From assembly GCA_029932585.1 (NCBI GenBank), contig JAOZPU010000005.1:13527-51115 (forward strand): DNA of 37,589 bases. Reading direction: 5' to 3'. Made by a program: the position numbers and the translations under genes. This DNA comes from Spirochaetia bacterium. Lineage in GTDB: Bacteria > Spirochaetota > Spirochaetia > B11-G9. The notes under the pieces were generated by a model. The model did no database searches and was not told the origin of the DNA. It was given only the letters and a program-made list of their open reading frames with translations. Position 1 is the first letter of the stretch; the number at the start of each line of letters is the position of its first letter. Of the stretch, positions 9,901 to 17,468 are shown piece by piece.

Positions 9901-9963
9901 CTTGAGAAGAAAGATTTTGTTCAGAAGGTAGAATCCATGTTACTACAGGAGCATAAAATATGA
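6943..9963 (+). CDS. cheA: Hybrid chemotaxis histidine kinase CheA with C-terminal receiver domain
   Basis: Hpt 'AVHTIKGTAGFIGL'; N-box 'LVRNSIDHGIE'; 'GRGVGMDVVKTAVEALSG'; CheW-like segments; C-terminal REC 'KKIYVVDDSSIFRQMI...DMLVSDIEMPEMNGYE'. Confidence 0.96.
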   Translation: MSDIDDEMLNDFIEESEELLDSIEEDFLSLETAGNDSELINRLFRAVHTIKGTAGFIGLANIGKLSHSMETLLGFFREGKEKPSKVYIDALLLGSDKLNESDGMDITVENDLLVRLNKQIENGEPPQAQVSVPPLPKPENSSITKSNNNIDNLDKKLVSLFTVQATEVLDSIDGFLENFHKSDMKSSESELKQKCNKIKVIQGSSSYLGLDSISEIAKYLELQLSVLGTDNSKSIENELKILFEIKDKMQLLIDDVYSSDKEDIKDFINKISSNNNLQGNKDLDSAAPVEVVQGNKDVQNKPNTTPKKESLRISVTLIDQLMRLAGELVLIRNQQSLQFREEAIGSRESIQRLDSVTSELQESIMHTRLQPISNVLNKFPRVVRDLGNSLGKDVELIIEGGEVELDKTIVEQLAGPMTHLVRNSIDHGIETPDVRRGNGKSPTGSLTLSAVHEGGIITITIKDDGSGINTEFLKNKVLSKGLLPSTVLEKMSKDELLNLIFLPGFSTNEAVSSVSGRGVGMDVVKTAVEALSGSIKIDSVIGQGTSIILKLPLTLSIIPSLLIRSYKQVFAIPQVNLEILVSLSSEEIAGKIEKAGSEEIYRIQDTLLPLVRLNEILARKNRLSLEDKYEIVKKYHKDDELNSTKTPMVIAVLGAGNSRFGLIVDEVIGAEEIVVNPMHPAIKNINIYSGAAIMGDGSVALILNADGLAFHSNVEFNVDEKSDLFDQDDKEPRESILLFTNSNESERYGVSLSIIKRIVEVEPEEIQNLSEKDYVSIDNNPCRVVRLNEVLDVSPNTDNKRQFLIIFKQIKKPLGLLVSDLRDIADVSIDIENSGYIQNGILGSDVINNKITMFIDINAIFSMAEPKWFEDSSPVISSFDKTKKKIYVVDDSSIFRQMITKYLKEEGYILSVGKNGREAYNALELEDYDMLVSDIEMPEMNGYELIKAVRKGSKNQNITALALSSLKIEEARAPAIALGFDDYQVKLEKKDFVQKVESMLLQEHKI

Positions 9964-10457
9964 GTTCCGCCAAAAATGAAATAAATAAGAGCCGAAGACA
10001 ACAGTTTGTTACTTTTAGTATGGAAGGCAGTCTTTATGGAGTAGATATCTTAACAGTTAAAGAAGTAAGTTCTGATTATAATCTTACTCCAATTTATCAT
10101 GCTCCTGATACAGTTAAAGGCTATGTGAATTTAAGGGGTGAGATCTATCTTATCCTGGATTTAACTGTTGCTTTGGGGTTTGAAAATAGTTTGGAAAAAA
10201 AATCCAAGTTAATTATTTTTAAGAATATTGTTGATGATCCCTTTGGTATTATTGTTAATACAAGTGGTGATGTTGTTAGCATCGAAGAAGATCAGTTCCA
10301 GAAATTTAATTCTTCAGATACTCAAAATAATTTAAACACACTACATGATAAGCAAATTATCAATGGATTGTTTAAAACAGAAAATAATTTAATTATTAGT
10401 ATTGATGCCTACAAAATACTTTCTATATTAGATGAAGAAGGTGTGGAGGCGAAATGA
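9960..10457 (+). CDS. cheW: Chemotaxis coupling protein CheW
   Basis: 'QFVTFSMEGSLYGVDILTVKEV...IYHAPDTVKGYVNLRGEIYLILDLTVALG' CheW signature; overlaps cheA stop (ATGA). Confidence 0.95.
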   Translation: MSSAKNEINKSRRQQFVTFSMEGSLYGVDILTVKEVSSDYNLTPIYHAPDTVKGYVNLRGEIYLILDLTVALGFENSLEKKSKLIIFKNIVDDPFGIIVNTSGDVVSIEEDQFQKFNSSDTQNNLNTLHDKQIINGLFKTENNLIISIDAYKILSILDEEGVEAK

Positions 10458-11515
10458 CTAATAGAATACTTATTGTTGATGATTCAATATTATTTAGAAA
10501 GAGCCTTGAAAAAGTATTCTTAGAGATAAGTGAAATAGTTATTATAGATTCTGTGTGGAATGGTAAACTTGTCCTGCCCTATCTTACTAAAGATAAAAAA
10601 CCGGATTTAATTACTTTAGACATAGAAATGCCTGAAATGGATGGGCTTGAGACTTTAAAACATATTCAGAAATTTAATAATACTCTTATTCCTGAAGAAC
10701 GAATTGAGATATTAATGATTAGTTCAAAGACTGTCACTGGTGGAGCGATAACAATGAAAGCACTCAATTTGGGTGCTTTTGATTTTATTTTGAAACCAGC
10801 AGGTGAGAATCCTGAACAGAACTTACAATTACTAAGAATTCAGGTAGAAAATAAAATAGAGTTATTTCGAACTATTAAAAAAGATTCAACTGGAGTAGAA
10901 GCAAAAAATCCCCATAAATATTCTGAAATATTAGATAGTAAAAATAAATTTTCACTTATCGCTATTGGCATATCTACAGGAGGCCCTAAGGCTCTCATGG
11001 ATCTTTTGCCAGACTTAAGTAAAGCTACAGATCTTCCAATTATTATTGCTCAGCATATGCCTGAAGGGTTTACAAAATCTCTTGCAAGTATGTTGGATAA
11101 AGTTTGCGGGCATACTGTAGTTGAAGGTCGAGATGGAATGGATATAGAGAAAGGGAATATATATCTGGCTCCTGGTGGTTTCAATTTATTATTAAAAAAA
11201 ATAGATGACAAAGTTCATATAGCTATAAATAAAAATATTGCACAAAATAAGTATTCTCCTTCAGTTGATCAATTGTTTAGATCCGTAGCCTCCATATATC
11301 GGGACGAGCTTATTTCAATTATAATGACAGGGATGGGAAATGATGGAACAGCTGGTATATCAACAGTTAAACGTTTAGGAGGATATATTATTGCTCAGGA
11401 TAAAGAGAGCTCTATTGTATGGGGAATGCCTGGCAGAGCTATTGAAACTGGTCATGTAGATATAGTTTTAGGTATAAAAGATATTGCTGAACATATTAGT
11501 ACATTGTGTAGATGA
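10454..11515 (+). CDS. cheB: Chemotaxis response regulator protein-glutamate methylesterase CheB
   Basis: REC 'RILIVDDSILFRKSLEKV...LITLDIEMPEMDGLETL' plus methylesterase 'GISTGGPKAL...QHMPEGFTKSLA...LAPGGFN...MTGMGNDGTAG'. Confidence 0.97.
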   Translation: MTNRILIVDDSILFRKSLEKVFLEISEIVIIDSVWNGKLVLPYLTKDKKPDLITLDIEMPEMDGLETLKHIQKFNNTLIPEERIEILMISSKTVTGGAITMKALNLGAFDFILKPAGENPEQNLQLLRIQVENKIELFRTIKKDSTGVEAKNPHKYSEILDSKNKFSLIAIGISTGGPKALMDLLPDLSKATDLPIIIAQHMPEGFTKSLASMLDKVCGHTVVEGRDGMDIEKGNIYLAPGGFNLLLKKIDDKVHIAINKNIAQNKYSPSVDQLFRSVASIYRDELISIIMTGMGNDGTAGISTVKRLGGYIIAQDKESSIVWGMPGRAIETGHVDIVLGIKDIAEHISTLCR

Positions 11516-11523
11516 GTATATAA

Positions 11524-12360
11524 ATGGAAGATATAATTACTAAAACAGATTTTAAAATTATATCTGGGTTTATTAAAAAAATCTGTGGTATTTCACTGGA
11601 CTATAATAAAGAATATCTTATTAGACACAGATTATGTTCTCTTCTGGAAAAAAAGGGTTTTGATTCATATAGCAGATTTTCAAAATTTTTGGAGACGAAT
11701 TGTACAACTTCTTTTAATGAAGAATTGATTTCTTCAATTACTGTCAATGAGTCAATGTTTTTTAGAGATATGCATCCTTTTGATGCTCTTTCCGGAACTA
11801 TTTTGAAGGAGTTGTTTAGAGATAGAAAGAAGATAAATATCTGGAGCGCTGGTTGCTCTACTGGACAGGAACCTTATTCCATTGCCATGGTCATTGATAT
11901 TTTTGTTAAGGAAAACTCTCCTGAATTTGATGATGTCAAATATACAATAATTGCAAGTGATATAGATCCAAAGGTTTTGGCTTATGCTGAATCTGGTATC
12001 TATTCAAAATTTGAAGTTTCCCGTGGTCTAGATGATGAAAAACTGGCTCAGTATTTTACTAAGCAAAATAATGGTTATTATAAAATTAAGAGTTTTCTTA
12101 AAGAACATATAAAATTTGTTAAAGTAAATTTTAAAGATATGGATATTGAAATATTTCCAATGTTTCATCTTATAATGCTTCGAAATGTTTTAATTTATTT
12201 TTGTGGCGATTTGAAAACAAAAATTATTAAACAGGTTGAAAATATTTTGCATGAAGATGGTTATTTAATAATTGGATCTTCGGAAAACCTTTATAGTCTC
12301 CAACATAATTTCAAATATGAAATTATTGGTAATACATATTCTTTTAGAAAAATAGTTTGA
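11524..12360 (+). CDS. cheR: Chemotaxis protein methyltransferase CheR
   Basis: 'INIWSAGCSTGQEPYSIAMV', 'IIASDIDPKVLAYAESGIY', 'LIMLRNVLIYF' CheR motifs. Confidence 0.96.
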   Translation: MEDIITKTDFKIISGFIKKICGISLDYNKEYLIRHRLCSLLEKKGFDSYSRFSKFLETNCTTSFNEELISSITVNESMFFRDMHPFDALSGTILKELFRDRKKINIWSAGCSTGQEPYSIAMVIDIFVKENSPEFDDVKYTIIASDIDPKVLAYAESGIYSKFEVSRGLDDEKLAQYFTKQNNGYYKIKSFLKEHIKFVKVNFKDMDIEIFPMFHLIMLRNVLIYFCGDLKTKIIKQVENILHEDGYLIIGSSENLYSLQHNFKYEIIGNTYSFRKIV

Positions 12361-12367
12361 GGTAAAT

Positions 12368-14032
12368 ATGGATAGATTGTCTTCAATAGCTTTGCTAAGT
12401 AATAATGAATTAAGTAAAGCCATAATAGGTTTAGAAGTAAAAAAACAAAATTTGGATTTTGCAGCCTATTCAAATACAAATGAAGTTTATGCAAATACCG
12501 GAAAACTTCTAATTATTGATATGGACAGTATAGAAGAATCTGCTTGTAGAACTATTCTTGAATCGATTAAGAAGGACGCAATTTATAATTTTACCTGTTT
12601 AACATTCAGTTCTGAGAGCAGTGGTCTTGATGCAGACTATATTCTCGAGAATGATTTTAGTAATTTAAAAGAAATCCTTTTAGATACAGATTCAAAAAAA
12701 ATAGCTTTGTCTCTACAAGATAATACATTGCCCTCTAAAATTAATTTAGAAGTTGATTATATTCAAAACAATTTTAATAATTTAAAAGAAATCCTTCTGG
12801 AAATTAAGGATAAACTATATATAAATCAGGGAGGAGTTAGTTCTGATATAGTTGTAGAAAAAAAAGAAGTAAAGCCCGAAGTAAAACCAGAAGTTACCAT
12901 ATCAAAAGTAAGAAGTATACGTGCAGCAAATACAGGTAAAACAACACCCGGTACATCTGTTATAGGTAATTTAAGTGTATTTTCAGAATCCTCTGAAAAT
13001 ACACATATACTACTTGCAGATGATAGTAAACCTGTTAGAAAATTTGTGACAAAAATTTTGGAGGAACAAAACTTTGATGTAACTACATTTGTAAATGGAC
13101 AGGAATTAATTGATTTTCTGAATGAAGGAAATGGTGGTGATATAATTTTGCTGGATAATCAAATGCCTGTAAAAGATGGTATGACAACTTTGCAGGAGAT
13201 AAAGGGTCATGAAAGCTGGAAAGATATTCCTATTCTCTTTTTATCTGCTATTACTGCAAAGGATCAGGTTGTTGAAGCACTTGTTCTTGGCGCAGATGAT
13301 TACATGGAGAAACCATTTAATAATAAGGAATTTTTAGCAAGAATAAATGTTCATGTTCGTATTGATCAATTGAAAAAAGCCATTGTTAAAGAAAAAGAAA
13401 AATCAGATAAATTAATTCTTAATACACTTCCTAAAAAAATTGTTGACGATCTTAAAATGTTTGGTAAAACATCACCGGAAACTTTTGAAGATGTAACGGT
13501 ATATTTTTCTGATATTGTTTCATTTACGAACCATTCTACAGGAATGGAACCTGCAGCCTTAATTGATGAATTAAATATTCTATTTACTGAATATGACACA
13601 ATAATGGAAAATCATGGTTGTGAGAGAATTAAAACAATAGGTGATGCTTATTTAGCTGTTAGCGGAATGCCTGTTGCAAATAAAAATCATGCATACAATA
13701 TGGCCATGGCCTCAATTGAAATTGCCCGTTTTATGCAGAATCGTTTTGATTCCCGTGAAAATGGCTGGGAATTAAGAATAGGGTTGCATACAGGTTCTGT
13801 TGTAGGTGGAATTGTAGGGGAGAAAAAATATCTCTATGATGTTTTTGGGGATACTATAAATACTTCTTCAAGAATGGAAAGCAATTCTCTTCCAATGCAT
13901 ATTAATGTTTCAGAAACTACATATGAATTATTAAAAGATGATTTTCCTTTTATAAAACGTGATTCTTTAAACGTAAAAGGGAAGGGCGAGATGGTTATGT
14001 ATTTTCTTGATTGGCCTAAGGTTGAAATCTAG
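12368..14032 (+). CDS. Response regulator with class III adenylate/guanylate cyclase catalytic domain
   Basis: REC 'HILLADDSKPVRKFVTKIL...DIILLDNQMPVKDGM...YMEKPF'; cyclase 'VTVYFSDIVSFTNHS...ERIKTIGDAYLAVSGMP...YDVFGDTINTSSRMES'. Confidence 0.95.
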   Translation: MDRLSSIALLSNNELSKAIIGLEVKKQNLDFAAYSNTNEVYANTGKLLIIDMDSIEESACRTILESIKKDAIYNFTCLTFSSESSGLDADYILENDFSNLKEILLDTDSKKIALSLQDNTLPSKINLEVDYIQNNFNNLKEILLEIKDKLYINQGGVSSDIVVEKKEVKPEVKPEVTISKVRSIRAANTGKTTPGTSVIGNLSVFSESSENTHILLADDSKPVRKFVTKILEEQNFDVTTFVNGQELIDFLNEGNGGDIILLDNQMPVKDGMTTLQEIKGHESWKDIPILFLSAITAKDQVVEALVLGADDYMEKPFNNKEFLARINVHVRIDQLKKAIVKEKEKSDKLILNTLPKKIVDDLKMFGKTSPETFEDVTVYFSDIVSFTNHSTGMEPAALIDELNILFTEYDTIMENHGCERIKTIGDAYLAVSGMPVANKNHAYNMAMASIEIARFMQNRFDSRENGWELRIGLHTGSVVGGIVGEKKYLYDVFGDTINTSSRMESNSLPMHINVSETTYELLKDDFPFIKRDSLNVKGKGEMVMYFLDWPKVEI

Positions 14033-14768
14033 TAATTTTATTTATTAATTCAGGATCCCTGTTAGGAATTATTTCGGGTATTTCTCCTGACAACCCAATC
14101 TTGTTACCCTTAATAATTATTAATCCCAGAATATCCGGAATAGCAGATATCTTATTAAGAACCTTTTGAATATCACTTATTTTTTTTACCATATTACATG
14201 CCCTTGTGGCAGCAGCATCTGCAAGAGCTCCTGATTTTGAAAATACTGTAACAAGATCGCAGTTTCCCAGGCTATGCGAATGTCCCATAGTACTGGAAGA
14301 TGAGCAGACAGCCAGAGGTGTGTCTTCCGGTTTTATCAGGAATGCAAGTTTTCCTTCCAAAGATGCAACTCCAGAGTGAATTCCCAGAATAAGTTCATTT
14401 TTAAGGATCATAAAAATATCCCCGCCATTTTCTACAATAGCTTCTGTCTTATTTGAGTTTAGAAATGAACCTCCGTCCCCATTGGTAGCTCCTTTTTCTG
14501 CTGAAAGTTGAGCTATTGATCCAGCTACAGCAGCCATTGGGCCTACATTTGTCATATATGCTGCTTTTTGCATTATTTTGGCAATATGAGGGGAGTCTTC
14601 AGATAGCGGAGAAACAGGTATTAAGGACTCATAAAAATCCTGATTATTCACAATAAATTTTTCCAGAGTTTCTCTTTGAGTAATTATTGTATCTGTCACA
14701 GACTGCAGGTGCTCTGAAGCTATTCTATAATCAGCGTTTCTGTATGAAAATCTGGTAAAAGACCTCAT
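14016..14768 (-). CDS. UPF0280 (COG2122) family protein
   Basis: 'AAYMTNVGPMAAVAGSIAQ', 'VENGGDIFM', 'GIHSGV', 'SSSTMGHSHSLGNCDLVTVFSKSGALADAAAT' match UPF0280 as recalled; adjacent to NIL-ferredoxin and DUF39 genes. Confidence 0.85.
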   Translation of the reverse strand: MRSFTRFSYRNADYRIASEHLQSVTDTIITQRETLEKFIVNNQDFYESLIPVSPLSEDSPHIAKIMQKAAYMTNVGPMAAVAGSIAQLSAEKGATNGDGGSFLNSNKTEAIVENGGDIFMILKNELILGIHSGVASLEGKLAFLIKPEDTPLAVCSSSSTMGHSHSLGNCDLVTVFSKSGALADAAATRACNMVKKISDIQKVLNKISAIPDILGLIIIKGNKIGLSGEIPEIIPNRDPELINKITRFQP

Positions 14769-14785
14769 TGCTGGTTTTTAACCAT

Positions 14786-15220
14786 CTACTTATCCTGAAA
14801 AATTGAACCACAGGCTCCAAAAGGGCAGTTTGGAATGCATCCCATACAATCGATACATAGATCCCGATCAAATTCTACTTTCATAGTATTTCTATCTTTT
14901 ATATGGAGTGCATCTACCGGACAATGGGTAAGGCAGTTACCACAGGAGGTACATATAGATTCATCCCACCTAAAAGCTTTCTGGGCATCATCAATTTTTA
15001 CACCTTCAGCAACAATAAATTTTATACCTTCTTCAATTTTGGCCGCTGAACCTGTAATATCCAGGACCATAAACCCTTCCTCTTCCTCAGTTATACTTGC
15101 TCTGTACAAATTAATTATCAGATCAAAATCTTTAACAAGATGGTAAACTATTGGTTTCTCTACAACTTTTTTGTTAAAAGTTAAAAGTAGTTTTTTTGTT
15201 TCCATAAAATTATTCACCAA
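14786..15220 (-). CDS. NIL-domain / 4Fe-4S ferredoxin protein
   Basis: N-terminal NIL-like segment plus two CxxCxxCxxxCP clusters 'CTSCGNCLTHCPVDAL' and 'CIDCMGCIPNCPFGA'. Confidence 0.88.
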   Translation of the reverse strand: MVNNFMETKKLLLTFNKKVVEKPIVYHLVKDFDLIINLYRASITEEEEGFMVLDITGSAAKIEEGIKFIVAEGVKIDDAQKAFRWDESICTSCGNCLTHCPVDALHIKDRNTMKVEFDRDLCIDCMGCIPNCPFGACGSIFQDK

Positions 15221-16400
15221 CCTTCATGGATTTCATCCCCTGGTTTGGAGGAAGTGCCATATATGGTTTATTAAGGGTAAAAGAACCATCCTTAATTTCT
15301 GATTTTAATATCTCTGCAATAGTAATTGCTTTTTCATAAGAGGAAAGTGATGCAGTTTCTACTTCTTTTCCAAGAATATTTGCAGTTCCTGATTTTAATT
15401 CTTCATAATTTACAGTTGATAGGACTTTACCAGTTTTCATAGGGTAATCCATGGAATAATCAATTACCTGAGCTCGTATATCTCTATCTCTAATGGTAGT
15501 TTTAAGTAGAATTTCTTCATTTAATATGGGAATAGGTATACCTACTCCAAGAGCCAGAGAAACACCATAACCTTTAAAACTTACACCTCTGACATAATCT
15601 GCATCCATTTTTTTCATATCCCCGGTAAGAGCCAATGTCCCTGCTCCTTCTGCAGGAACATCATTTGCTGTTCGCTCAACTGCAGATGCATGCTGGGTTC
15701 CTTCTGAATAAACATGACCTTTGGCACCTGCAAGCCACACAGATGTTCCAACTCCTATGGTTTGATACAGTGGGTCATTTAAAAGGGGGGATAACTGCCC
15801 TGCTGATGAATAAGTAAGATTTCCCATATTAGGTTTAAGTTTGCCAAGATAGGTATATATAGTTTTATTTGATGTATTAATTGCTACATTATAGTTCTGA
15901 TAACAGTTTCTGGGATTTACCATAGTAGCCTGATTTAAGTCATCAATGGTGAACCGGGTTCTAATTTCTTTAAGGGGATACTCATCAGTACCGTAAGACA
16001 GAGCAAATAGCTGAAGTTCCTCACCTCTAATTAATTTTTCTATAACATGACCACCACCAAATTTGAATTCTCCAGGGTAATCTAAATTTGCAGGATCATT
16101 ATGACGAAGCTGAGTTGCTCCCATATAAAGATCTACTGCGGCAATTCCTGAATATGCAAGTACATCATCAATCCACGCTTCTGTAATTCTTATTTTAGGC
16201 TGGCTGTGTCCAAAGTTCATAAAACAACCAGAGGAACACATGGGGCCAAATGTTGCTGTTGTAACAACATCAACCTCTTTTGCAGCTTTCTCAATACCCT
16301 TTTCTTCTACATATTCAATTATTTCAGCAGCTGTAAGTACAACAGCTTTTTTTGAAACAATTTTTTCGTTTATTTCTTCATAAGTTTTCATTGACAACAT
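15210..16400 (-). CDS. Homocysteine biosynthesis protein (COG1900/DUF39, HcyBio)
   Basis: 'TTATFGPMCSSGCFMNFGHSQPKIRI', 'YMGATQL', 'FGGGHVIEKLIRGEELQLFALSYGTDEYP', 'MVNPRNCYQNYNVAIN' characteristic of the DUF39 family. Confidence 0.9.
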   Translation of the reverse strand: MLSMKTYEEINEKIVSKKAVVLTAAEIIEYVEEKGIEKAAKEVDVVTTATFGPMCSSGCFMNFGHSQPKIRITEAWIDDVLAYSGIAAVDLYMGATQLRHNDPANLDYPGEFKFGGGHVIEKLIRGEELQLFALSYGTDEYPLKEIRTRFTIDDLNQATMVNPRNCYQNYNVAINTSNKTIYTYLGKLKPNMGNLTYSSAGQLSPLLNDPLYQTIGVGTSVWLAGAKGHVYSEGTQHASAVERTANDVPAEGAGTLALTGDMKKMDADYVRGVSFKGYGVSLALGVGIPIPILNEEILLKTTIRDRDIRAQVIDYSMDYPMKTGKVLSTVNYEELKSGTANILGKEVETASLSSYEKAITIAEILKSEIKDGSFTLNKPYMALPPNQGMKSMKVGE

Positions 16401-16446
16401 GCTATCAGATTATTAAAAAAATATCAATTTTACTCTTGCTAATACT

Positions 16447-16474
16447 TTGTAAACTATTACACTGATAATATAAT
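16447..16474 (+). promoter_or_regulatory. Putative sigma-70-type promoter for the CheY-like gene
   Basis: TTGTAA (16447..16452), 16-nt spacer, TATAAT (16469..16474); gggagg SD and TTG start follow. Confidence 0.5.
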
Positions 16475-16496
16475 AAAAACTCGGGAGGAAATTGTA

Positions 16497-16922
16497 TTGC
16501 AAACAGAAATTTTAGATAATATTGGTAGTAGTGGTATTAAACAGGATGGAACTCCTTATAGAGTTTTAATAGTAGATGATTCAAAATTTGTTAAGAAACA
16601 ACTTGGTAAAATTCTTGAATCAGAAGGATATGAAATTATAAGTACTGCTGCTCATGGAGCAGAAGCTGTTGATAAATATAAAGAGTTAAAAGAAAGTATA
16701 GATCTTGTCACTATGGATATTACTATGCCTGGAATGGATGGTGTTACAGCAATGGAAAAAATTGTTCAGTTTGACAATTCTGCCAAGGTTGTAATGGTCA
16801 GTGCCCTTGGAAAGCATGATCTTGTAAAAAAGTCCTTTATGCTTGGAGCAAGTAATTATATTGTAAAACCATTGAATCGTGATAAAGTTGTAGAAAGACT
16901 TAGTTATGTTCTGAATAATTAA
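16497..16922 (+). CDS. Stand-alone receiver (CheY-like) response regulator
   Basis: 'YRVLIVDDSKFVKKQLGKILESEGYEI...IDLVTMDITMPGMDGVTAMEKI...VMVSALGKHDLVKKSFMLGASNYIVKPLNRDKV'; TTG start with SD gggagg. Confidence 0.93.
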   Translation: MQTEILDNIGSSGIKQDGTPYRVLIVDDSKFVKKQLGKILESEGYEIISTAAHGAEAVDKYKELKESIDLVTMDITMPGMDGVTAMEKIVQFDNSAKVVMVSALGKHDLVKKSFMLGASNYIVKPLNRDKVVERLSYVLNN

Positions 16923-16930
16923 ATGTTTAC

Positions 16931-16980
16931 CTCGATTGTCTCGATACATTTTGCCGGGGCAAAACACTCGACCACCGATG
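16931..16980. repeat. Imperfect palindromic intergenic repeat
   Basis: ctcgattgtctcgatacattttgccggggcaaaacactcgaccaccgatg; core ttttgcc-gg-ggcaaaa (16949..16964), flanked by TCGA boxes (16941..16944, 16968..16971); shares TCGATACATTT with 3181. Confidence 0.7.
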
Positions 16981-17009
16981 TTTAGCAGGAAAGTGAGGAA
17001 TAGATAGAA

Positions 17010-17468
17010 ATGAAGAAAATAATTATAACAGTATCTGTGTTGATATTGCTGGCACTCTCTTCGTGTACTACTATGAAGGCAGTACCCAATGAAAAAGCAA
17101 TAGAAAGATTTATTGAATTATACAATACAGGAGATGCTATTCGTATAACAGAGATGACATCAATTCCTATGCTTATTGATGGTGAAATTGTTGCAAGAGA
17201 TAGTGATGCCGATTCCTTTTGGAATAGTCTTGCAAAAGCAGGATTTACCTTAAATGGAACAGAATCTTATACTGTAGAACCTTTAAATCCAAAATCCAGC
17301 TTGTACTTTGGAGATTCAATGGAAGTTTCTACATTTTTTACAAAGTATGTTCCGAAAACGGCTGTACTTGTAAGGGTAGAAGGTCCTGGAGGAGATTTTA
17401 TACTTCTCCTTTCAGGTAGAAAAGGTCCTTATCCATTCATTTTTGGTTTTACGGGGCCTTTATTATGA
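17010..17468 (+). CDS. Putative lipoprotein of unknown function
   Basis: MKKIIITVSVLILLALSSC lipobox; overlaps the following FecR gene by 4 nt. Confidence 0.75.
   Translation: MKKIIITVSVLILLALSSCTTMKAVPNEKAIERFIELYNTGDAIRITEMTSIPMLIDGEIVARDSDADSFWNSLAKAGFTLNGTESYTVEPLNPKSSLYFGDSMEVSTFFTKYVPKTAVLVRVEGPGGDFILLLSGRKGPYPFIFGFTGPLL

Noticed and set aside
14835-15146. 103-aa + strand ORF
   Set aside because: Antisense to the NIL-ferredoxin gene, whose cysteine clusters are unambiguous.
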